From Geomicrobium sp. JCM 19038 (GTDB lineage Bacteria > Bacillota > Bacilli > Bacillales > Marinococcaceae): DNA of 64,000 bases. Positions 46,429 to 54,877 of the stretch are shown one piece after another. The notes under the pieces were generated by a model. That model did not search any database, was not told where the DNA came from, and saw only the letters and a list, made by a program, of their open reading frames with translations. The DNA lies in NCBI RefSeq assembly GCF_000698125.1, contig NZ_BAXA01000010.1, forward strand, positions 80,059-144,058, read 5' to 3'. The position numbers were made by a program, and so were the translations under genes. Numbering within the stretch: the first letter of the stretch is position 1; each line of letters starts with the position of its first letter.

Positions 46429-47232
46429 TCAATCATATAGATGGGTGTGCATTTTCATGAGCGTGTTTTCTTGCAAATGAAGATCATAACTTCGTACTAA
46501 GTCAGTGTGAAGCCTCTCAACGAAACGAAGAGCGTGACCGTAGGCATTAACTAAAGATTCGCGATCAAGAGAGGCTGTTGTTCGTCTGTATTTCTCGTAG
46601 GAATGTTCACTTAAATCGTGCTCGAGGTTTTTAGTTGCGTTGATCCAACGCTCAACGGTATTTTCTTGAATCCGTAATAGTTTCAATACCTCATTTTGGA
46701 CTCGTGAAAGAATGTCGAGTGAGCGGGCGTGTTCTCCTCGTTTTAACACGTTCACTCCAAAGATCCATCGGTTAACAAAGTTGTTAAAAGCATCATTTAC
46801 GTGTTCGTTTGTTTTCCAATTCGGTCCGTCACCGCTTAACTCTTCTAATAAATTATATAATTGGTCAGTTTCATCGTAAATGAACATCTGATCGGCTTTT
46901 GGGAATGAACCAGTCTGTTTAAATGATTCGATTACATTCATTTCAGATTGCGGCAGAAAGTGAAACTCTCCACGCACAAGGTTGCTAAAGATCGCTACTA
47001 ACGTTCCGTATTCGTTATTATATATCAAGTCTGTTGTGAAAAGGTTCGTCACCCACTCATGTGCATTGAACGCTTCCATACGATGATCTTTAACGAAGAT
47101 ATAAAATTCCACGTCTGAATGCGTATCGCCTTCGCCTTTCGTAAATGAGCCATACATCATCGCAGCGGCGATTGAACCATCGACTTGGCAAGTGTTTGTA
47201 ACGTCTTGAATTAATTTTTCTTGGAATAACAT
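46429..47232 (-). CDS. Lnu(B)/(F)-type lincosamide nucleotidyltransferase
   Basis: 267 residues, the same length as Lnu(B). Nucleotidyltransferase core MMYGSFTKGEGDTHSDVEFYIF (Gly28-Ser29, Asp40/Glu42 for metal binding), then LIYNNEYGTLVAIFSNLVRGEFHFLP and VNVLKRGEHARSLDILSRVQNEVLKLLRI, all aligned with Lnu(B). Predicted to adenylylate lincomycin/clindamycin and confer resistance. No IS or resistance island surrounds it and base use looks native, so it is probably an intrinsic chromosomal gene. Ribosome site AGAGGGG is masked by a leader hairpin. Confidence 0.85.
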   Translation of the reverse strand: MLFQEKLIQDVTNTCQVDGSIAAAMMYGSFTKGEGDTHSDVEFYIFVKDHRMEAFNAHEWVTNLFTTDLIYNNEYGTLVAIFSNLVRGEFHFLPQSEMNVIESFKQTGSFPKADQMFIYDETDQLYNLLEELSGDGPNWKTNEHVNDAFNNFVNRWIFGVNVLKRGEHARSLDILSRVQNEVLKLLRIQENTVERWINATKNLEHDLSEHSYEKYRRTTASLDRESLVNAYGHALRFVERLHTDLVRSYDLHLQENTLMKMHTHLYD

Positions 47233-47289
47233 GATCTATAATATCCCCTCTTAGTTTTAATTTGTTAGCGTAGGTTTAGAGGGCAGATC
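47233..47289 (-). promoter_or_regulatory. Hairpin masking the lnu ribosome site (translational attenuator)
   Basis: On the transcript CCCTCT (47283-47278) pairs with AGAGGG (47251-47246), part of the ribosome site, and an outer GATCT (47289-47285) pairs with AGATC (47237-47233) next to the start codon. The 5' arms lie inside the leader ORF, codons 9-12, so a stalled ribosome would open the stem. Confidence 0.7.
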
Positions 47290-47313
47290 AATGACTGCAA
47301 TGCATGAACACAT
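47257..47313 (-). CDS. 18-aa leader peptide of the lnu-like gene
   Basis: Peptide MCSCIAVIDLPSKPTLTN from ATG 47313, with ribosome site AAAGGAG exactly 8 nt upstream. Ends 24 nt before the resistance gene start. Position and overlap with the masking hairpin are typical of antibiotic-sensing leader peptides upstream of erm, cat and related genes. A TATACT -10-like sequence (47352-47347) lies upstream. Confidence 0.65.
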   Translation of the reverse strand: MCSCIAVIDLPSKPTLTN

Positions 47314-47370
47314 AAGATTGGCTCCTTTCATGTTGGAGTCAAACCGAGTATAACAGCAATGTGTAAAGAA

Positions 47371-47408
47371 AAGAAGAACACCAGCCACGATTGACTGATG
47401 TTCTTCTT
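47371..47408 (-). terminator. BCCT gene terminator
   Basis: Minus strand AAGAAGAACATCAG ... CTGGTGTTCTTCTTTTC, directly after the BCCT stop codon. Confidence 0.8.
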
Positions 47409-47414
47409 AACGAT

Positions 47415-49096
47415 TTATTCCTTCTTCGGATTGTGATCATCCGTGTCGCTTTCTTCGACTGATGGAGCACTTTTTGTTTCAGAGATGTCGTTACGAATCT
47501 CTTCATATACTTCTTCTTTCAAGTCATCATAGAGCTCATCGCGTAAGTCTTGTTTAATTTCATTTCGTTCTGTTTCTTTCGCTTGTTCTCGGATTTCTTT
47601 CAAATCTCGTGTCATTAAGATGAGCATACAAGCTAGCATACCGAGCATAATGAAACTAAACGGCAATGCGGACACGATGGCGGCGGTTTGTAACCCTTCA
47701 AGTCCTCCGGTGAGGAGAAGAACACTTGCAGTACCTGCAATAAGAACTCCCCAGATGAACTTAATTGATATCATCGGCTTTAATCCACCTTGACTCGTCA
47801 TAACGCCTAGTACGTAAGAAGCTGAGTCGGCTGAGGTGATAAAGAAAATACCGATGAGGATAAACGCAAGAATGCTTGAAATAAATGCGAGTGGCATGTT
47901 CGATAACATATCGAACAGTGCAACTTCAGGGCTTTCTGCAACGATCGAAGAAATGCCCGTTCCCCCAAAGATCTCTTGGTGTAGTCCTGTACTACCAAAC
48001 GCTGTAAACCAAATCACACCAACGAGGGAAGGTAGAAGAAGAACGCCCATCATAAATTCTCTAACGGTACGACCTCTTGAAATTCGTGCAATAAACAATC
48101 CGATAAATGGAGCCCAAGACATGTGCCAAGCCCAGAAGAAAATCGTATTGTTTCCAAGCCAATCGCTATCTGAGTACGGAGTCATTTGTAAACTCATCGG
48201 AATAATGTTAGCGATATAGCCACCGAGCACTTGAACGAAGTTGTCAGCGATAAAAAGCGTTGGCCCGACAAAGATGACAAATAATAATAAGATCGATGCC
48301 AAGACTAGGTTCACATTACTCAAATACTTAATGCCTCGGTTAACCCCTGTGGCAGCTGAAACCATAAATAACACGGTAACAATAGCGATGATTGTAAATT
48401 GTGTTAAGAAGTTGTTTTCGAGAGGAGATATGTAGGAAAGTCCTCCCGACATTTGCAGTGCGCTAAGTCCAAATGTTGTTGCGACACCCATAGCGGTTGC
48501 AATAACAGCAAAGATGTCGATGCTTTTCCCTGCCCAACCTTGCATTTGTTTCCCAAAAAGTGTAGAAAACGCGGAACTGATGAGTGCAGCTGATTCTTTC
48601 TAAATTGAACGTATGCAAGCACGAGTCCGACTAAGCCAAAAATTGCCCATACGTGAAGTGACCAGTGAAAGACGCCGTAACGAAGGCCAACGATCGCTGA
48701 TTGATCCGTACCTGGCGCGATGTTGTCAGGTGGATCGTCAAAATAGAGGACCGGTTCGGCAACGCCCCAGAAAACGAAACCAACGCCGATTCCAGCGGCG
48801 AAGATCATCCCGACCCACGTCGGATAGTTGTATTCCGGGCGATCATCTGATTTTCCTAAGCGGATTTTACCGAAAGGACTTACTACTAAGAATAATGATA
48901 ATGCTACGAAAATAGCGGTAATAATCATGTAATACCAACCGAACGTTTCAATCATAAAGTCTAGTGCTGTATTCGCAGCGGTTTCAAGGGAACCTGGACT
49001 AAGTGCACCCCAAAGTACGAATGACGCTACGAGAACAGCGGAGATTGCAAAAACGATGTTCGGTCTTTTCGTCTCGTATGTATAGTGGTTTGCCAT
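47415..49096 (-). CDS. BCCT-family betaine/choline/carnitine transporter, frameshift near 48597
   Basis: Twelve-helix sodium-coupled carrier. FVFWGVAEPVLYFDDPP and HVWAIFGLVGLVLAYVQFRK lie before the break and FWAWHMSWAPFIGLFIARISRGRTVREF after it. One missing base at ~48597 (AGAAAG-GAATCA) restores QFRKESAALISSAFSTLFGKQMQGWAGKSIDIFAV. C-terminal ~65 residues are a charged cytoplasmic tail (RDELYDDLKEEVYEEIRND), which in BetP/OpuD-type carriers helps osmosensing. Start taken as ATG 49096; the good ribosome site AAGGGAGG is ~40 nt upstream, so another missing base near the start is possible. About 561 residues. Confidence 0.88.
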
Positions 49097-49215
49097 TGAG
49101 TTCGTAAAGATGAGCGAGTCACCCTTACGCTTCCTCCCTTCAAAATGTAAAGTGTAGTAGAATGGCATATCCTATAACTTACCCATAACGAGTTCATTTT
49201 TAACGTGTTTTTATG

Positions 49216-49254
49216 AAAAAACAATCTGGGCAACTAGAGCCCAAATTGTTTTTT
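49216..49254. terminator. Terminator overlapping small gene end
   Basis: AAAAAACAATCTGGGC-AACTAGA-GCCCAAATTGTTTTTT. Confidence 0.85.
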
Positions 49255-49422
49255 CGTGTTTTCATCGCTCTCAAGTGACGCAATAAATTGTTGAAGCACC
49301 TTAGCATCAAGCGTCACATTCACACCTTCGGGCGTTGTCACAAAGACGTGATTTGCTTTTTTAGCTTTTTTAAATTGATACCCGTCAACATTCATGAGTA
49401 CTCGTTCATCAGGACGTGCCAT
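49234..49422 (-). CDS. Hypothetical 62-aa conserved-type protein
   Basis: Small soluble protein (MARPDERVLMNVDGYQFKKA, then HVFVTTPEGVNVTLDAKVLQQFIASL). Not recognised as a named family. GAGGTGATTAG upstream is a reasonable ribosome site and the terminator overlaps its stop, supporting a real gene. Confidence 0.65.
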   Translation of the reverse strand: MARPDERVLMNVDGYQFKKAKKANHVFVTTPEGVNVTLDAKVLQQFIASLESDENTKKQFGL

Positions 49423-49511
49423 CTAATCACCTCAATTATTCATTGTACAAAAAATCGAAAGAGTATGCGACAATGTTTTCTAAACGAACCATTTGCAAAA
49501 GGATGATAAAC

Positions 49512-50678
49512 GTGAATCATAACGAACTTTTAATCGATGAACAAGTGAAAGCCATAAAGACGTCCGGCATCCGTCAATTCTTTAACCGAGTGAGTACAGT
49601 TGAAGGCGCTGTCCAATTAACACTCGGTCAGCCAGACTTTCCAACACCTGATCACGTAAAGCAAAGTGCCATTAAAGCGATCGAAGAAGGTGCAACGACG
49701 TATACACCCAATCAAGGCATTGAACCGCTCAGAATTGCAGCGGCTAACTTTGTTAAAGAAAAATACGGGTTGAGCTATAACGCTAAAAGCGAAGTGATAA
49801 CGACTGTGGGAGCAAGTCAAGCACTCGATCTTGCGGTTCGAACACTCATTTCATCAGAGGATGAGGTCATTATTCCCGCTCCTGTCTATCCAGCGTATGA
49901 GCCACTCATTACGTTAAAGGGTGGAAAACCCGTATTCGTTGATACGAGAGAAACGAACTTTACACTTACAGCGAACGCGTTACGAGAAGCGATTACGAGC
50001 AAAACGAAAGCGGTCATTTTACCGTATCCTTCAAATCCAACGGGGGTCGTACTTGAAGAAGCGGAATTGCAAGCGATTGTTGACGTATTAAGAGATCATC
50101 CGAACGTGTTTATCATTAGCGATGAGATCTATAGTGAACTCGTCTATGAAGGGAGTCATCGCTCAATTGCAACCGTTGAAGAGATAAGAGAACGCACGTT
50201 CGTGATTAATGGTGTTTCCAAATCACACAGCATGACAGGTTGGCGGATTGGATTTTTATTTGGTCCTGAGTCATTGATTCAACACGCACTAAAAGTCCAT
50301 CAATACAACGTTTCGTGTCCAACATCAATTTCTCAATATGCCGCACTTGCTGCATTGACGAATGGAAAAGATGATGCAAACGCCATGAAAGATGCGTACG
50401 TCGTGCGACGCAACTATGTGATGGAACGCTTGGATGCCATGGGGATCTCTTATACGTTACCGAAGGGCGCTTTTTATTTGTTCCCATCGATTGAAAAAAC
50501 AGGATTAACATCGTTTGACTTTGCCGTTACATTGCTTGAACAAGAAAAACTTGCTGTCGTACCTGGTACGGCATTCTCTGATTACGGAGAAGGCTACGTG
50601 CGCTTGTCGTACGCATACAGTATGGACAACTTAAAAGAAGCGTGTGATCGTATGGAGCGGTTTATTCAGTCTCATTAG
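49512..50678 (+). CDS. patA: PLP aminotransferase PatA (N-acetyl-LL-diaminopimelate aminotransferase type)
   Basis: 388 residues from GTG 49512, which has AAAAGGATG upstream; ATG 49503 is inside that site. Class I fold: LTLGQPDFPTPDHVK, LPYPSNPTGV, SDEIYSELVY, and the PLP lysine in VINGVSKSHSMTGWRIGFLF. High similarity to B. subtilis PatA over its length (VHQYNVSCPTSISQYAAL). Acts in lysine/peptidoglycan precursor synthesis. Its last 17 bp overlap the convergent mpg gene. Confidence 0.9.
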   Translation: MNHNELLIDEQVKAIKTSGIRQFFNRVSTVEGAVQLTLGQPDFPTPDHVKQSAIKAIEEGATTYTPNQGIEPLRIAAANFVKEKYGLSYNAKSEVITTVGASQALDLAVRTLISSEDEVIIPAPVYPAYEPLITLKGGKPVFVDTRETNFTLTANALREAITSKTKAVILPYPSNPTGVVLEEAELQAIVDVLRDHPNVFIISDEIYSELVYEGSHRSIATVEEIRERTFVINGVSKSHSMTGWRIGFLFGPESLIQHALKVHQYNVSCPTSISQYAALAALTNGKDDANAMKDAYVVRRNYVMERLDAMGISYTLPKGAFYLFPSIEKTGLTSFDFAVTLLEQEKLAVVPGTAFSDYGEGYVRLSYAYSMDNLKEACDRMERFIQSH

Positions 50679-51282
50679 GATGTTTGGAGACGTACGGGTT
50701 GTTGGCCTCATAAAAACGCCAAAGATATTCTTTTGCTTCGCCGCTATTTGGGATGCCAATTCGTTTTGAACGTAAAACAGTGCCTCGTTCTCCGTCTTCA
50801 AGGAAAAGAGTAGAAGAACAAAAGTCATGCCCGTCCATTTCGTCACGGGAAATCCCAAAAGCTTGCCCGAATTTTCCAGGTCCGTTCGTAAGATTTAATC
50901 GTTCACGTCTCGTGAGATCTTCAATTGGTTTGCCATAGCGTTGCTTACTCATTGATTCAATTCCTTCGAGTGGTTCGACGGCTCGGATAAGTACGCCTTC
51001 AGGTTTACCTGCGCCACGCGTGACGACGTTCATACAATGGTGCAAGCCGTAAATGATATACACATAGGCGGTGCCGCCCTGCTTGAACATGGATTGATTG
51101 CGTACGGTTTGTTTACCGCCATACGTATGGCTTGCCTGATCATTAGGTCCAATGTACGCTTCGACTTCAACGATGCGGCCTTTAAGGTGTGTGCCATCGT
51201 CATGGATGATCGTAAGAACTTTGCCGATTAATTCTGGTGCAACGTCGAGCGTTGGTCGTTCATAGAACGTTCTAGGTAACAT
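50662..51282 (-). CDS. 3-methyladenine DNA glycosylase (AAG/Mpg family)
   Basis: 206 residues, normal for bacterial AAG. LIGKVLTIIHDDGTHLKGRIVEVEAYIGPNDQASHTYGGKQTVRNQSMF holds the catalytic Glu (EVEAY) and substrate-pocket tyrosines; LTNGPGKFGQAFGI is the second hallmark. Removes alkylated bases (3-meA, hypoxanthine) to start base excision repair. Confidence 0.93.
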   Translation of the reverse strand: MLPRTFYERPTLDVAPELIGKVLTIIHDDGTHLKGRIVEVEAYIGPNDQASHTYGGKQTVRNQSMFKQGGTAYVYIIYGLHHCMNVVTRGAGKPEGVLIRAVEPLEGIESMSKQRYGKPIEDLTRRERLNLTNGPGKFGQAFGISRDEMDGHDFCSSTLFLEDGERGTVLRSKRIGIPNSGEAKEYLWRFYEANNPYVSKHPNETE

Positions 51283-51380
51283 GAGTCATTCACTCCAAAT
51301 TGTAGCGTAGAAGTTTGAGTTCTATTTCATTTTCAAGTATGATGATAGTAGAATGATTGTTGATTAAAGAGGTGACGAAA

Positions 51381-51716
51381 GTGGCAGATGAAGCACTATT
51401 AGAAGAAACAAGAGAACGTGTATTTGCAGAATTGGAAAATGTGATCGACCCAGAACTTGGTGTTGATATTGTTAATTTAGGACTCGTTTATGACATTCAG
51501 CTTGATGATGAAATGAACACAACTGTCGTCATGACACTCACATCAATGGGTTGTCCGCTAGCTGGCATGATTCAGTCAGAAGTGAAGAATGCGCTTAGCG
51601 ATCTTCAAGAAAACAAAGAAATTGGCAGTGTTGAAGTGAGCATCGTCTGGAACCCACCGTGGACGAAAGACAAGATGTCTCGTTACGCAAAAATTGCATT
51701 AGGCGTTGCTGATTAA
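51381..51716 (+). CDS. SufT-like Fe-S assembly protein (MIP18/DUF59, YitW)
   Basis: 111 residues from GTG 51381 with AAAGAGGTGA upstream. Single DUF59 domain: VIDPELGVDIVNLGLVYDI, TLTSMGCPLAGMI (conserved Cys) and VSIVWNPPWTKDKMS. Members deliver Fe-S clusters to client enzymes such as aconitase, which is encoded in this window. Single gene with its own terminator. Confidence 0.9.
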   Translation: MADEALLEETRERVFAELENVIDPELGVDIVNLGLVYDIQLDDEMNTTVVMTLTSMGCPLAGMIQSEVKNALSDLQENKEIGSVEVSIVWNPPWTKDKMSRYAKIALGVAD

Positions 51717-51720
51717 TAAC

Positions 51721-51754
51721 AAACGACCGATACATTGTGTATCGGTCGTTTTCG
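51721..51754. terminator. Terminator after SufT-like gene
   Basis: AAACGACCGATACA-TTG-TGTATCGGTCGTTTT, shared with convergent pepF. Confidence 0.9.
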
Positions 51755-51759
51755 TTCGT

Positions 51760-53556
51760 TTAGACGTCCATTGCTCGTAATTCCTCAACCGTTTCTTTAA
51801 ACATTTTCATCGCATTTTCAATTGGGGCGCTAGTCGTTAAATCGACCCCTGTCTCGTTTAACAATTCGAGCGGGTCCTTTTTGCTACCGCTTGCGAGGAA
51901 TGTTAAATAATTGTCGAGTGTCTCCTTGTCACCATCTAAGATGCGCATGGCAATGTCAATCGCAGATACGAACCCTGTCGCATATTGATACACATAAAAC
52001 GCACGGTAAAAGTGAGGAATACGAGACCAACCGTATTTCACTTCATCATCAAAGACGAGTTCTTCACCGAAGTACGTACGGAATAATCCTTCATAAAGCT
52101 CATTTAGAGACTCTGCATCGAGTGGTTCACCGCTCTCAGCACGTTCATGAGTTTGCTTCTCGAAGTCCGCGAACATCACTTGTGTAAAGAACGTTCCTCT
52201 AAACTGTTCAATGAAATGATTGAGTAAATACGCTCTCATTCGTTCATCGTCTGTATTTTTGAGTAAATATTGAATGAGTAGCACTTCGTTCACCGTTGAT
52301 GCAACCTCAGCAACGAAGATTTTGTAGTTTGCCGTGATTTGTGGCTGTTCTTTACTTGAGTAATGGCTATGAAGGGCATGACCCATCTCATGGACGAGTG
52401 TGAACAAACTGTTCAAGTCGTCGTGATGATTAAGAAGAACAAACGGGTGAACCCCATAAACGCCCATATTGTATGCACCTGAACGTTTGCCTTTTGTTTC
52501 TCGAACGTCAATGTAACGTTTGTCTCTAAAAAGCTTTAGTTGAGCCACATAGTCTTCTCCGAGCGGCTCTAACGCTTTTAACATTGTGTCATACGCCTTA
52601 TCGTAAGGGATCTCTGCTTTAACGCCTTGCACGATCGGTACATTTAAATCGTATTGGCGAAGTTCATCAATCCCGAGTCGTTCTTTGCGAAGCTTAGCGT
52701 AATCGTGAAGCGGTTTACTATTGTCTTTTGCGGATTGCAATAAATTGTCATACACTTCTACAGGGATGTCGTCACTAAATAGTGCTTCTCCTAAAGCAGA
52801 AGAGTAGTTGCGAACCTTTGCAAGTGCAGCGTTTGTCTTCACTTCGGATGCGTAGTTCGTCGCAATTGTATTGTTCATTTCAACATAAGGTTTATAGTAC
52901 GCTTTATACGCTTCTTGACGCTTCGTACGGTCTTCATCTTCGATGAGCTTTGAATACATACCCCGAGTTAATTGTACCTGATTCCCATCTTCATCTGTTA
53001 CATCACCAAATGAAATGTCGGCGTTGTTAAACATGTTGTACGTGTTTGATGGGGCTTGGAACGTTTCGTGCAGTTGTGAGAGCAGCTGTTCTTGTTCTTT
53101 TGAAAGCACATGCTCTTTTTCCCGGAATGATTTCCATAAGCTATCTTCAAAATAAGCAAGCTCAGCTTCTTCTTGAATGTAGTGCTCTAATGTTTTCTTA
53201 TCTAAACTTAATAAGAATGGCATAAAGAATGCGGTCGATTCACTGATTTTGACACTCAATTGAGCGGTTTGCCCGTTAAGTTTTTGCGCTTTAGAATCTC
53301 TCGTGTCAATATCTTGACGAAACATCGCATATGCAAACACTTTACGTACGATTAAGCTCAATTCTTCTTGTGTTTTTAAGTACTGTAGAAGAGAAGTGCT
53401 ATCATCGATTTTCCCGTTAAATGTTTGAAGTTTGTCAGCAAGTTCATACGATTGTTTTACATCTTCTTGCCACGCAGATTCATTTTTGTAAAGATCGGTT
53501 AAGTCCCATTTTTCGTTATCCGGAACGTCTGTTCGATCATTATATGTTTTCGCCAA
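51760..53556 (-). CDS. pepF: Oligoendopeptidase F
   Basis: 598 residues, M3B metallopeptidase of usual length. Zinc motif HEMGHALHSHY with the third ligand in VAEVASTVNEVLLIQYL. N-terminal NEKWDLTDLYKNESAWQED is typical of PepF. Cleaves oligopeptides in the cytoplasm. Encoded 2 bp after the ATP-grasp gene on the same strand, so co-transcribed. Confidence 0.95.
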   Translation of the reverse strand: MAKTYNDRTDVPDNEKWDLTDLYKNESAWQEDVKQSYELADKLQTFNGKIDDSTSLLQYLKTQEELSLIVRKVFAYAMFRQDIDTRDSKAQKLNGQTAQLSVKISESTAFFMPFLLSLDKKTLEHYIQEEAELAYFEDSLWKSFREKEHVLSKEQEQLLSQLHETFQAPSNTYNMFNNADISFGDVTDEDGNQVQLTRGMYSKLIEDEDRTKRQEAYKAYYKPYVEMNNTIATNYASEVKTNAALAKVRNYSSALGEALFSDDIPVEVYDNLLQSAKDNSKPLHDYAKLRKERLGIDELRQYDLNVPIVQGVKAEIPYDKAYDTMLKALEPLGEDYVAQLKLFRDKRYIDVRETKGKRSGAYNMGVYGVHPFVLLNHHDDLNSLFTLVHEMGHALHSHYSSKEQPQITANYKIFVAEVASTVNEVLLIQYLLKNTDDERMRAYLLNHFIEQFRGTFFTQVMFADFEKQTHERAESGEPLDAESLNELYEGLFRTYFGEELVFDDEVKYGWSRIPHFYRAFYVYQYATGFVSAIDIAMRILDGDKETLDNYLTFLASGSKKDPLELLNETGVDLTTSAPIENAMKMFKETVEELRAMDV

Positions 53557-53558
53557 AT

Positions 53559-54527
53559 CTAATCACCACTTTTTTCTGATAATGTACCCGTAATTGCTTG
53601 GGGGAATTCTTGTTCTAAACGATTTTTTAGGGATTGTGCAATTTCTTTCATGCCGAATTGATTTACTTTTTGTTCGGCATCGCTATTGTAGTTTGTGTTC
53701 GTATTAATGTCATACGTGTACGTATTCCCATCTTCGTCTTGGATAGATTCAATCCCTGCAAATTGTATGCGTGCGTCACGCAAAAATGCTTCATATTGTT
53801 GAATTAACGATGGATTAAATTCAGATAAGATCCGGAATTTTTCCTTTGGCGTTTCTGTCGTAGGGCAAGAATCCATTGCAATCGAGCACACATCAGCAGG
53901 ACAAAGTTCAAATCCTTCAGAAGTATCAACTTCAACAGCATAAAGAAATTTACCATCAATAAATTCAGAGCGGGTAATCGTTTTCGTTTTACTTTCGATG
54001 TATTGTTGAATCAACGTAATGCCATCAATCGAAGGCTCAAATTCATTGTCTAAATATTCAACAAGTCCTTCAATTGAATAGAACAACCGTACACCTAGCC
54101 CTTTACCTGCACGGTTATGTTTCGTAATAAAAGGACCGTCCATTTTCTTTGCACTAGTAATGATGTCTTCTTTGCTCATCGCAACGTACGTTTTTGGAAC
54201 TTGGATGTTGTTCTTTTCTAAATGAGCGTATTGCATGGCTTTGTTTACTTCAAATTGTAGTGCCTGTGTCCCGTTGTACACGATACGGTTGTGGCTTTCT
54301 AACCAGTGCAGCATAGCGGATGTATACTCTGGTGCATAACGATGACCGCGTGTATGTGAAGAGGCGCTCATTCGATTGTAATACACGCCTTCAGGGGGCG
54401 TGTCTAACACGTTAAAAGCACCATCAGCCATATGCCAAAGTTCAAAAGGGACATTTAGCGCTTCCAGAGCGGTTTTTAACGGTTCTGTCCATTCATCATT
54501 TTCATGAAGTACGTAAATCTTTGCCAT
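53559..54527 (-). CDS. ATP-grasp (RimK-like) protein
   Basis: 322 residues from ATG 54527 (AAAGGTG upstream). Pre-ATP domain at ~1-95; ATP-grasp core with AHLEKNNIQVPKTYVA, GPFITKHNRAGKGLGVRLF (nucleotide-binding loop), SEFIDGKFLYAVEVDTSEGFELCPADVC and metal/ATP-binding YTYDINTNTNYN. Ligases of this type join an amine or amino acid to a carboxylate. Specific product unknown; coupled with pepF. Confidence 0.82.
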   Translation of the reverse strand: MAKIYVLHENDEWTEPLKTALEALNVPFELWHMADGAFNVLDTPPEGVYYNRMSASSHTRGHRYAPEYTSAMLHWLESHNRIVYNGTQALQFEVNKAMQYAHLEKNNIQVPKTYVAMSKEDIITSAKKMDGPFITKHNRAGKGLGVRLFYSIEGLVEYLDNEFEPSIDGITLIQQYIESKTKTITRSEFIDGKFLYAVEVDTSEGFELCPADVCSIAMDSCPTTETPKEKFRILSEFNPSLIQQYEAFLRDARIQFAGIESIQDEDGNTYTYDINTNTNYNSDAEQKVNQFGMKEIAQSLKNRLEQEFPQAITGTLSEKSGD

Positions 54528-54600
54528 TACAGTCACACCTTTCCGTTACTTTGTATTTTTACAGAAAATGTAGAAAAAAACAAAGAAAAAAGACAGAAAA

Positions 54601-54620
54601 GAACCTAAATAAATAGGTTC
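54601..54620 (-). repeat. Hairpin copy flanking MITE copy 2 (distal)
   Basis: GAACCTAAATAAATAGGTTC, identical to 54848-54867. On the minus strand this copy is followed by a T-rich tract (TTTTCTGTCTTTTTTC), so it is probably the original pepF2 terminator. Confidence 0.75.
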
Positions 54621-54847
54621 TCAGAGTGTCGAAAAAGTGCTGTTCTTATATAAATGAAGTAGAGAGTTAATGAACTTGTAGATTTTAAAGTATTAAAGTT
54701 TTACATTTTACTTTTGTTTTTACAAACTCAATATGCTGTATAAAAGCGGCTGTCGTGGCGAAGACGCCCGCGGCAAGTGTAGCCACAGAAGCCGCTTACT
54801 CATTCACGAGTACACTTTTGGTCCGTTTAAGTTTCTCAACAGCCTGA
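54621..54847 (-). mobile_element. MITE-like element, copy 2 (227 bp, non-coding)
   Basis: Minus-strand reading starts TCAGGCTGTTGAGAAAC, carries the palindromic core AAGCGGCTTCTGTGGC ... GCCACGACAGCCGCTT, then an AT-rich part and ends CACTTTTTCGACACTCTGA. Homologous over its full length to 7960-8297, without the 116-bp internal segment. Ends are imperfect inverted repeats (CAGgcTGTtGAgAAAc / CAGagTGTcGAaAAAg). Flanked by an exact 20-bp hairpin duplication. Confidence 0.75.
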
Positions 54848-54867
54848 GAACCTAAATAAATAGGTTC
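54848..54867 (-). repeat. Hairpin copy flanking MITE copy 2 (gene-proximal)
   Basis: Second exact copy of GAACCTAAATAAATAGGTTC, 10 bp after the pepF2 stop codon on the minus strand. Confidence 0.75.
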
Positions 54868-54877
54868 TTTTTGCATG

